A stretch of 64,000 nucleotides of DNA from NCBI GenBank assembly GCA_947179485.1, contig OX359247.1, forward strand, positions 56,207,131 to 56,271,130. The letters run 5' to 3'. The stretch's first letter is position 1. Each line of letters begins with the position of its first letter. The DNA is from Allacma fusca (taxonomy: Eukaryota; Arthropoda; Collembola; Symphypleona; Sminthuridae). A program made the position numbers and the translations under genes. Under the pieces are notes generated by a model. It saw nothing but the letters and a program-made list of their open reading frames with translations. It was not told where the DNA came from and made no database searches. Below are positions 53,858-64,000 of the stretch, one piece after another.

Positions 53858-56800
53858 TTAGAAAAATTTTCTCTTCAACCAGCCAGTTACTGAGGAGTCT
53901 TCAGAACTTTCGCTCTTTTTCTTATTCTTCTTCTTATCGTTCTTCGAATGACTATTAGAATAACGTTGTGGAACTAAGGGTGCTTCGTGATATTGGGCAG
54001 CTTTTCTATTGGAGGATGTGACAACGTCAATCGTCTGTTTCAACTGAGCTCCTGTTTCCTTAAGCTCGCACAGTTTGTCAACCAATTCTGTCACTCTTTG
54101 AGGAGTGATCTCCTCTTGGCTAGAGCTGCTGGAACTGATAGATTCTTTCAGAATGTTCACTTCGTGGGTGTAATTGCTCTTCATATCATTCAAGCTATCC
54201 AGAACTTTTCGGTTATTCCCTAGTGTGACTTTATCCTGTTCTACCCGAATCAGATGATCCAAATAATCCGACATTACGTCATTATAAGGAGTAATAGCGT
54301 TTCTTTGAAGGAACGTGGCAAATTCTGCGCTCACTTGGGTAATAATTGCTTGCTCGCTTTCCAAAACCTTAACTTTGGTCTGTAAGGTGTCAATAAAGGT
54401 TGCAATGGTTGCCTTGTTGCCCTTACGATTGTTCAGCATTTCCTTTACACCCGCATCTTCAACTAATTTCTGTACTTTAGTAGTTTTATATGTCTGATGC
54501 ATATGCTCGAACCAAGGGCATCCGCAATAGTTGCAGTAGCGTTGATTTGGTGGACCAGTCATGGCAGCGCAGTAGTTTAGTTCCGTCTGATGCTTGGTTC
54601 CAGTCGAAACTCCACTGATTCCACAATGCTCGTGGCAAATTTGCTTATAGTTCTCAACGCCAACGCCATTATTCCCTTTGATGATTTCGATACATTTAGA
54701 AGCCCCACACACAGTTCTTGGATAGCCCAGAGGTTCTGCTACCAGGTCAACAGCTGGGATCTGTAGACGCGTTGCCAAGTCTGCACAATGTTCATCAATT
54801 TTAGTGATCTCGTCTTCCTTATCCTTTGCGAGAGAAATGTTATCCTGGATGTTCTTGCTCACATCCGCCAATGGTTTTGTTAATTCCGTTATAAGTTTTC
54901 TCGCATCGTTCAATGAAAGGGTATCTTTCGTCGTGTGAGGTTTCAATGATTGAATATGACCGAGAAGTCGATCCGTTTCTTCAACGGATTTATCCCAGCT
55001 TGCGGAAAAGTTGATTCTGTCATTATCTGAAAATTCGATTCCATTCTTTACTGCAGCCAGGAATCGAAATGCTTCGTTGTCCATGCAGTACATCGTGTGT
55101 TTCGAGATTGGGATTTCAACGTCTTTGTTTTCACTGAGTAGACGTTTGAGGGCAGAAAGCGTATCCCCTGGTTTGTAGAAGGTGCTCCGGGCGTTAGTAA
55201 AGCAAAATACAATATTTTTGCTAGCATCTCGATGCAAATGAGTGAGAAGCTCTTTAATGCAAAATTGGAAGACAATTGTGAGTCTTGCGTTGTTCGGTTT
55301 CAACAAAATGCAGATGCCATGAATTTCCGGCACGTACGATAAATGGTCCAGGATCCTCTTGAAATTTTCTTTATCCTGGGTGATACCTCGGACGTCCCCA
55401 ATCCCTGGAGTATCAATCAACCTCACCAGGGTGTCACCTCGTGAGAACGTGTATGATTTTGGGTACTGGGTGGCGGAGTTCCCTGCTTGAGCGTCTTCGT
55501 TGGTGTCGTTCCCTGTGCGAATGATAACCTCCTCGTAATCATCGTTAGTTACAGAGAATGAGGTTGGGATGACGGACAAAAGTTTCCCGTTTTCAGCCTC
55601 TAATAAACTTGAGTAGGAGAGGTAGTTGACGATGCCATTTATCCAAGTTGATTTTCCCACTCCAGTCTCACCCAGAATTAGAATGTTCAATTCCTTCAAT
55701 GGCTTCAACAAACCTTTAATTTAAAGAAAATAATTTAGTTTTTGATGTATGAAAAGTATTTGTTAATTTACTTTCGTAATTCGCTTTAACTAAGAAAGAA
55801 GTACACAAATACTCTGAAACCTATCTGGCAACTAAAAACATCATAGGATTTATGCAGGTCTAATATAAATAATTTGTGTATACTTATTACAAGCACACGT
55901 ACCAAGCAGTTGCTTCAGAGTTTCTTCATCGGATTTAAACTTCTGGAAAACGTTTCCGTGTAGGTCGGAGGAACATCTGTATGAATAGGTGTCTGCCTTT
56001 CCCTTCCCACAGTTGCAATAAAAGTAGTCATCAAACCCAAACTCCACATCAGTTTTGCATTTGAAGCACACCCATTTGCGCACATCGTTTTCGCACTCCC
56101 CGTGCAATGATGCTGGGCATCGTATCTCCAGTGTGGTCCGTTTGCTTGGTTTCCCGTCGCAGAACACAACAGAGCTTGATTTGACTAAGCACAAGCTTGC
56201 CACTTCAGAGTAGTCTTCAAGTAAGTCCCTTGAGATGCATTTCCCGTTTTTGAAATGTTGAACAACGATGGCTTGATCTCCAGGGGGTGAGAGCTGCGGA
56301 GCTACATCCAGATCTACGTAAAGAAATGCTGGCGGTTCCTGAGGAGTACTGTCGGAAGGCTGATCTTTTTGCTTATTTTCTTCAATAAGGCTCAAAAATA
56401 AATGCAATTGCTTGGACCATAGCTCTTTATCAGCGGTTTTGGCTTCGGTCTGGGAAAACAGGATGTATATATCCTTTCCGTAGAACTGAAGCAGGGCTGT
56501 ATCCAGACTAGATTCCATTTTCGAAACATAAGTAACTCCATGTTTGGTTGTCAGAAGCTTGTAAAGGTTAATTTTGTCAGAAGCGTCCTTAAATTGAACA
56601 TGAATTACTTTCAGGATATTAGGAGCAGAATTGGGATCTTCCTCATATTTCTGTCGAAGATCTTCCAGCTCCATTGGGGCTGCCCGACCCGATCTGATTT
56701 CCACTAATAGATGTGAGAGCTGAGACCGAATGTTGGCTTCTGAAATGTCTGCCTTTGACTTTAAATCTTCCACGCTCTTCCTGGTACTATCAAGTACGCA

Positions 56801-57715
56801 AAAATCATGCTTTGTCACATCCGTGTACAGATCGTTGAGTTGTTGCTTGGCCTCGTTGATGTCGTCAAACAAATGCACGACCCGAAGGATGGCATCTTCA
56901 TTTAGTCTCTTGACGATTGTGTCAGCTTCCCTGTGGATCTTGAAATGTGACTTGAGCACATCTACTGGTAGCAAAACATAATGCAATGGTTTCCCTTTTC
57001 CATCGTTTGACTTTTGCACAAGAACTGGTAATTTCTTCATAAGTTCTACAGCCCCCTCGATTGTTTGAGGTAAGTCGCCTTCCGGAAGTACGTCCCCATA
57101 GATATTAAGAGAAAATTCCTTTACTTTTGAAGAACCCCCTTTGCCGTAGTCAACGTCGCCTTTCCCAGATATCTGAACAGCAATCACGTTCAATTTCGCT
57201 TGAAGTGCACCGGATATCTCCTTAGTATCTTCATTCTCCTCGTTGGAGTACTCCGCGGTTACCATCAAGTTGGCTCCCCAGCTGATACCAACGACCACAT
57301 GAGTAGCCTCTTGTTGAAGCGCATCCAATTCAATGCATTCTTTGAGGGCGTCATTAAATATGCTAAGTTCCTCAATTTTGGTGCAAATATTGTACATGAG
57401 GGTACAACGAACGGCTCTCTTGCTGGATTTCTCGTCCCGAAAGTAGCGTCCGGAACCTTTCAGTGAAAACAGTCCGCAAAGGACGCTTAACTTTAGCTCC
57501 GCCTTCACATCCAATTTATCAAATTTATCGCTGTACTTGTCCGAGTGGAAGTATTTGGTGTCGGAGAAAGGGTTGTCCCTTGTCTGGATGGCTGAGTCTG
57601 GGGCGCTGTCCTTGAGGATGGAGATTCCACAGAACTTGTCACGTCGGGCGTCGTACAGGTCACCGAGTTTCGCAACGCTCCCCAAAGCTGCTCTTGAAAT
57701 GGATCCCGTTTCCAT
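53858..57715 (-). CDS. Intact SNTX-like MACPF/thioredoxin plus P-loop GTPase protein, 2 exons, about 1222 aa
   Basis: Exon 1 is 57715-55903 and exon 2 is 55713-53858, joined over a 189-bp GTACGT...AAAG intron in phase 1. The same junction is seen in paralogue 1. N-terminal half: SNTX-family (stonustoxin-like) MACPF-type region, about residues 5-265 (AALGSVAKLGDLYDARRDK, KSSKRAVRCTL, ATHVVVGISWGA). Helical FAT-like and thioredoxin-like regions run to about 490, then a Cys-rich segment, about 515-590 (WVCFKCK, CNCGKGK). C-terminal half: P-loop GETGVGKS near 618-625, switch motif DTPGIGD near 705, FTNAR in place of the usual G4 motif, a Cys/His cluster ending C-x2-C-G-C-PWFEHMH near 1010, coiled-coil helices and a Lys-rich tail. 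There is no signal peptide, so it is probably cytosolic. A membrane- or pathogen-response GTPase is an inference. Family membership alone does not make it a venom toxin. Confidence 0.85.
55714..55902 (-). other. Phase-1 intron of the intact SNTX-like/GTPase gene (189 bp)
   Basis: The donor GGTACGT is at 55902 and the acceptor AAATTAAAG ends at 55714. The polypyrimidine tract is weak. The site agrees with the better-defined intron of paralogue 1 (GTAAGT...TTTTCAG), which sits between the same two codons. Confidence 0.75.
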
Positions 57716-58671
57716 GTCGTTGATATTTTTAGATTAAAATCTAAATAAATAATTAAACAAAGCGCTTTGATTATCCTAGTGAAGCTCACAATCAGAGACA
57801 TTTAAAATTGGGAAGATTAACTTACACTTAATTATTAATATTGCACTGATCTCTACGCCAATTTACCCAGTGGGTTTGTGGTTGTCTGTAGAATAGCAAT
57901 GTGTGTTTCTTTACCCATTTGTATGAAAATGCAATAAATATTTTATTTGCGCCATTGCTGTATAACGAAATGGTAACCTGGTAAAGGCACAAATGTAGAA
58001 TAACCGGATGAAGTAAAACATTTTTTTAGATTGTTCATAGTCTTGCTATAACGGATGACTATATAACAGATATTATACAAGCAACATATAAATTTGGCCA
58101 TCCCAAGCCCCGTATACGTAATGCTTAAGAAGTATGTATAATTATATAAAGTAATAATCAGATCGTAATAGCGCATAAAAAACCGTCCCCTGGGAACATG
58201 TTATATCGAGGTTTGGTAGCATGTTCCCGTAAGGTAGTATTTTCTTTACATGGGTAAAAATATTTAGGAGGAAACGTTTCTCATGTTACCCTCAGTGCTA
58301 ATTTTTCACCCAACAAGCATAGATATAAATGCTTCATGAGAGTCAAATTTTATTTTTTAAGGGGATTTTAGCTATATTAATTTTAGATCCTATATTCCTT
58401 AAAATATTTGTATTCTCCTGCATAATTATTGAAGGTTAAAAATAATTAAGCTATCCACAGGAAACCTTCCATGATACTTGTGCACGTTATGCTCCTATAT
58501 GAGTGCCCTTGAACTCAAAAATGTTAACACATTGGGAACAAGGACAATGGGGTGATAATTCTATGAGGACAGTTTCCAATTAGATCTGACGTTCTTTGGC
58601 TATTCCCAATTCTGAACTGTCATACACTATATATGTATCATTTATTTGCACTGAACCTACACAGTACATAT
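57716..58671. other. Upstream flank of the intact SNTX-like/GTPase gene, no gene seen
   Basis: The first 25 bases upstream of the start (GATTTTAATCTAAAAATATC on the minus strand) resemble the flank of paralogue 1. The rest is AT-rich without recognised features. Confidence 0.5.
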
Positions 58672-58679
58672 GTGTGTAC

Positions 58680-58837
58680 TAGGGCTTCTGTTCGGGACGG
58701 GATCGGGACCGGGACAGTTTCGGGACAAAATGTTTGTCCCCATGTTATTTCGGGACGGAATGGGGACACACATTTTTGTCCCGAGGATTTCGGGAATCGT
58801 CTGCGGGACAAAAACATTGTCTCCATTAGAAACCCCA
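58680..58837. mobile_element. Small hAT-like element (GGGAC family)
   Basis: The left end TAGGGCTTCTG with TTCGGGACGGG words, and the right end TAGAAACCCCA, match the family TIR imperfectly. Flanks GTGTGTAC and GTGTAGAT agree at 5 of 8 bases. Closest in structure to 6061-6246. It is a decayed short copy. Confidence 0.65.
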
Positions 58838-58845
58838 GTGTAGAT

Positions 58846-61800
58846 ATACAAACGAAGGAAACTGTTGGAATGACACAAGGTTCAAGGTTCGGTCAACCTA
58901 TATTTATGTATCAAATTATTTGTACTTACCACTTTTTTTTGTTGCTCTAGCTTATGCTGGACCTTGCTGGGCTGAAATGACGAGTATGACAAATTACTTG
59001 GAAGAAAATTTATTGAAAAAAGAGAATTTGTTCCGGTTTAGTGATTATGAGCATCCGCAGAGAATTAGTCTTCAAACCCACTGACTGTGTGAGCTCAGGT
59101 TTAAATCAGCCTTTGTATAAAAAAGTTTCATTTGTTCTTTTGTGATTACTACTTGTAAAGGATATACATAGTAAAGCAATAGATAAATACTTCCAGAATC
59201 AACTACCCCTTTGAGATTATATCGCCTCCGGTCGTTAATCACAGAGATATAATTCGAACAAAATATCGTCTAATACTAACTAAGTCACCCCCACGATAGC
59301 TGAAAACTCATTGTAGATTAAATAATATCATTTAAGCCGGATATTCTGAAGGTTACGAGTAATTGATTATCATAATTTAGTAATTTACCGATGAACAAAA
59401 TTCCACTTCATGAAATTAAAGTGAAAAGGGTGTCTCATGAAGCCAGTAGAGTTCAAGGTAATAAGCTTACATATATTATCAACTGATTTTATATTAAGTT
59501 AAAATCAGCATGGCTGTATCAGCTAAAGAATATAAAGATAAGTTTGCATGTAACAAAATGTTCTATCAATGATTTAGTGCTGGGCCGGGTGATTCACAAT
59601 TAATTGAAGCGGCCCATACCAAATAATTCAGGGCCTAATCTTTTCGTGTTTAGTGTCATTTTTAGGATGGCGTGTCCCTAATAATAACTGTAAGATATAT
59701 ACTCTATTCCGTACGTCCGGTGTCCGTCAACTCAATTTATCAAAAATTACCAGACAGATTTCAATCAAATGTATGTATGTAAATTATTAATAGTAAGGCT
59801 GGGTTCGTACTTGGCTGAAATCGGCAGGCTAGTTTTTGAGAACAAAATTCTTTAAAATTAATTGAATTACTGTTACCTCGAAAACTAATAGACAGATTTC
59901 AAAGAAACATTTTGTCGGCATTACTTGTGTCAACAGTAAGACTAAGTTCATATTTGGTTAAGATCGATTGAGTTATTATAGAGAAGAAAAATTTAGAAAT
60001 TCAAATTAAACAGCATTAATTTATGGCAGTGTGTATGACTCGCAATCAATGACCAGAGCTGATTGTACATAGGCGTAGTACACTTCATCTTTACGATCTT
60101 ACTGTGACGGTCGTAGCTTACGTCACCCTACGCGTAGCCTCAAATTATCACGTAGCTATGAATTTTAACACTAGGATACCTGTTAGCTTTCAATGATAAT
60201 TAATTATTGTGTAATTAAATTCTAAAATGCATCTTCCGAAATGACTGGTTTATGTTCAGAAATATGTATGTACCTGTGTATTGGTTCCTCATTATGAAAA
60301 TAATCAGATGACAAATTTAACGCGACGGAAATCCACGTCATCTGGTTTAATTTTAGCGTTTTATGATATGCTATAAATTGTTATTGTTGGAACAGATGTA
60401 TACATATGTAATTAATTATAATAATGAGATTTATATGTGTTCACTTATCAGTTCACGTGCCAACATTGTTTGCAAAGTATAGCCACTCCAAATTGACGTT
60501 CGGCAGTTCATATTTGAAAAGCTACACTGAGAGATATAGTTGACGATAGTACAAACTTCAAGTGTACCACAATCCGAATTATTCTTCAGGGTGAAACATG
60601 TGGTTGACGGCTGATAAATTATCGTAGAATCTCCTCTTTCCTTGTCCAATAAGAGTTAAGTAATAATAAAATTAAAGTTAGTAATGCACTTACATACTGA
60701 ATATTAATACGGTTTTCTGTCATCCCCATACAGGTAACCATAATTATTTGTCGCCTACCCTAGCCCACAAAATATAAATAAATGTTAATATGAAAGCAAA
60801 TTCTACGTCATTACCCATGAGCACAGTGTCGCAACGCTTGAAGCAAAGTCGGTGTTTTAGAATGTAAATTTTTTATTCCCACACAAATTTGTTTTCAGAA
60901 AATATTTTGAAGTTTATTTGTAGGAAGTTTTATGGGCTCTCCTGGGAGCTTACTTGGCAGGTGTCTACGTTGAGATTTTTCCACTTGACCGGAAGAGCAA
61001 GGTTGGCGAAATTATGTTTGATGAGCGGAATTAACGAAAGGAAATTATTATTAACGAAGGATGAGGAATTTCGGAAGTCGTTTTATTTTGGGCGGCCATA
61101 TCACAACGAAAATATTTCAAAGCACTGGGCTTGTAGCAAATATCATTGGGATTCACTTTTATTAAATATCAATTGGTGTCCGCGTATCCTACGCATATAC
61201 ATACATAGGTCAATTTGTCGCCCATTGTAGGATGCAATGGTGCAAGGACTTTTTTGAAGAGCCTTATAGGTAAAATAGGGAGCAAGAATATACACTTAAA
61301 ATCTAGCTTGCAAAATATGTAAGATCAGTCGTCGTAGAATTGTAGGCATATTTGAAGGCTTCTGAAGAATGTTATTTTCGTTTAATTGTATAAGGGACGG
61401 CTAAAAAACAATTGAAGAACGATCTGCGCTTTGGTACTTGCAGATAGTATGTTTTATGGTTCATATCAGGAGTAAAAGGTTCGTACTATCTCGCATTGAT
61501 TTACTCGGGAAGTCTCACCGAAATTTGAAGTTCTAAATATTTGGTAAAGTGGAAACTCTGTAAATACTCGTCCATTTGAGTGAAAGTTCCAGTTTGAACA
61601 CAATTAAAATTTCAAACGGGTTTTACTACAAGAAATGTTGTCAGCCTGCTACTACATTCTCCTTGTCACAATTGTCTTTTGTAGCTGTCTTTGGAAAATG
61701 TTTCTTATGGTGTGAATTTGTAAAATCCTTCACATTCCTTTTGACCAACGTTGCAAAACTTGGGCACGCTTTCCGGTACAAACCCAGGCGAGATCGACAA

Positions 61801-64000
61801 ACTGTTCTGCTCGTAGGCTGATCCATATGGGTGTTAAAATGTAGGCATGCAGTAATATATGTACGATCGTCCCAAACTTTAAATGTAGGAAGGATATTGA
61901 ATGTCTGTTTTTATTTCCCTTTAAATATTAACTTTGACCTCTCCACAAGTCTAATGATTAACATTGCGATAAGAGTGGCAGTTTTTGGTACACCCGGGTT
62001 TCAATGTGGAAACAAACCAAGATTTTTATCACACGTCACCAGTTGATTAATCACACATTAGGAAGTGATTGACTGTAAATTTATCGGCAGGGATAAAAAC
62101 ACAGATGACAAAGTTATCACATGCACGGCTCTTACCAGTGATGTTCAGTAGCGCAACATAAGCCATAAGTATGTATATGTCGTCATCTTTTTGCATGAAG
62201 TGAGCAAGTTCAGGGTTAACTACTCACAATCAGAGATACATTTCTGTACGCTTGTACTACGCATCTGTAATAATTGTTATTAGAACAGAAAACGACAAAA
62301 GCTCTTTGTAAGCAATGAGTGTAGCATTTGGTGTGCGTACAATTTGTATGTACGATTATTAATACCTACGCACGAAATTAAAGCTGTCGTATCAAGCCTT
62401 AACCTAATACTTTTATGTACATAGCAAAAACAAGGACAATGTACTTGACTACATATACATACAAAGCACTAGCGAAGCCCTTTTTACATGTACTTTATTA
62501 TCTATAGTTACATACAAACTACTTATCATATTAATTAAGAAAACATCCCAAAAACATCCCAGATGTTTCCTATAATCACCGTATAGTAAAGGCATTTTCG
62601 TCGAAATCCACTGCTGAGTAAACTTCTTGCATTTTCCATTACCTGAAGTTGACCTTGAGGTTCACTTACGCCATGTTCTGCTAAAGCATCGGTCAATCTG
62701 TAAAGATGAAAAAATGCTAAAGCTTGTTCAATCAAAAGTCTTTAGAATTTCTTAAAGGTACAAATACACTACAGTAAAAATAATCAGTAAATATTTTCAA
62801 GTAATTCAATAACATACAAAATGAATATGTTTTTCATTCCTTCAAAAAACTTGTGAGGATCGTACTGAGACATGCTCATCCTGAGATCACCAGAATGTAC
62901 CTTGCAATGTTGCCATGAAATTGTAGATACAAAATTCCAGCATAAACACCAATACTGAATAGGGACTGTACAGTAACGCCCCCACGCTTCTATGAACTTC
63001 TGTGAAGATCTTACGTTATCAATTGTACGCAACGAATGATTTTTTTGTTTTAAATAACTCTGCAGACAGTATTCGAATTTCAGACCCTCTGACTAAACTT
63101 GATAATTTTGATGCTAATATAGCGGAGGTATCTGTGCTTGGCTTCCACAGCTTGCAATGGGAATATATGCGAGACGAATATCAATTTCCTTGGCTAAAAG
63201 TTGCCATCTCAGGAACCATATTATTCATCAAGCTTAATTATTATTGTTTTAATGAGCTATAATATAAATATTTCTTTATTTCAATCCTACCTCACATATT
63301 TAGGTCCTTATACCATGATTTTTTACTACTTGAAATGATCTTCAACTCAAATGAACCCCAATAATATTTTAGTAATTTATTAATAATAGTTGTCAAATAT
63401 ATTGTATTCTACGCCAGATCGTAAATGAAAAATGTCAAGATCAGAAATTCCTACTTTATCTGCATCTTAATTAACTTAATTCGCTGTTCAAGCTAAGTTT
63501 TTCCAAACTTGGAGCATGTTTTTACCGTCATGGTCCAGTTCTCAACGACGGGGATCTGCCATGTAGCTCCTTCATAAAGAAGTAAATTTTTCTATGAAAA
63601 ACGTCAAAATATATTTGTGAAAACGTTTTACCGGGAATAAAAATTTTGTTCTTGAAGTGACAAGCTAGTTTTGGGTAACAACAGTTGGCATAGCAGAATT
63701 CCTTCCATTCGGTAATCATCATACCGAACAAAAATTTGAATAATCATGTCATGTACAAATATTTCATTTTGGTTTTCATTTTGGCGTTATAACATTTGAA
63801 TTTCTTCTTTATTTACGCAAAAATAAATAATCAATGATCTTCAAATGATTTTTAAATTAATTTGAAATAGATGTCCTTAATATCCAGTGAAAATGCACAA
63901 ATTGGCTGCCAAAAATGGCCCATATCATTGTTCCAATTAAACGAATTTCAAGGGAATGTGACCTGATGAGCTAAAATTTTGGCACTCGAATTAAATAAAG
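58846..64000. other. Intergenic, no gene recognised
   Basis: AT-rich. A pair of diverged 100-120 bp tandem units lies near 59745-59990 (ACCAGACAGATTTCAATCAA, then AATAGACAGATTTCAAAGAA). Short open frames at 60889-61230, 61576-61821 and 62535-63262 show no family pattern. I see no RNA gene. Confidence 0.5.
59745..59990 (+). repeat. Two diverged tandem copies of a roughly 120-bp unit
   Basis: Each copy has AGACAGATTTCAA, then GTAAG(G/A)CT, then GTTC(G/A)TA(C/T)TTGG(C/T)T, spaced alike. Similar in style to the repeat at 18360-18620. Confidence 0.5.

Noticed and set aside
60889..61230. 113-codon frame in the right intergenic region
   Set aside because: No family pattern, no start or poly(A) context, isolated.
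62535..63262. Possible short exons on both strands, for example minus-strand 62650-62703 between AG and GTAATG
   Set aside because: The splice-like sites are weak and short, and no protein family is recognised. Not enough to call a gene.

Overview
This is a metazoan nuclear window. It is AT-rich, has spliced genes with short GT-AG introns of 79 to 189 bp, and is dominated by nested transposable elements. The mix of BEL/Pao, Ty3/gypsy and many hAT families, with compact introns, fits an arthropod (a springtail is possible). That placement is an inference from style, not a proof. One 200-base run of N marks an assembly gap.

Layout. 1-5.5 kb: sparse sequence with a long imperfect hairpin and one small gene for a predicted secreted protein (3682-4260). 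5.5-12.1 kb: three kinds of DNA transposon, namely a hAT-like element with a smaller one inside it, then a 4.8 kb hAT-like element with 41-bp repeats at its edge and a 3.4 kb element with 9-bp target duplications inside it. 12.7-29.2 kb, minus strand: a broken gene of an unusual type (stonustoxin-like MACPF/thioredoxin module followed by a P-loop GTPase). Its first exon is split by a 12.7 kb Ty3/gypsy element (16333-29014), which itself carries a hAT element containing a SINE-like retroposon. 32.1-39.3 kb: a full-length but frame-broken BEL/Pao element with a hAT-like element inside its 5' LTR. 40.3-52.3 kb: a chain of side-by-side and nested hAT elements. One of them (42263-48135) carries an intron-containing, intact EXOSC10/Rrp6-like exonuclease gene beside a C-terminally truncated hAT transposase. 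53.9-57.7 kb, minus strand: the intact sister of the broken SNTX-like/GTPase gene. 58-64 kb: one small hAT-like remnant and otherwise no recognisable gene.

The two SNTX-like/GTPase genes are tandem paralogues on the same strand, with the same start context, the same phase-1 intron and the same domain order. The intact copy gives the empty site for the Ty3 insertion in the broken copy. The BEL 3' LTR likewise gives the empty site for the hAT insertion in the 5' LTR. At least eight hAT-like insertions show exact 8-bp target duplications, and nearly every family has its own short motif repeated inside both ends.
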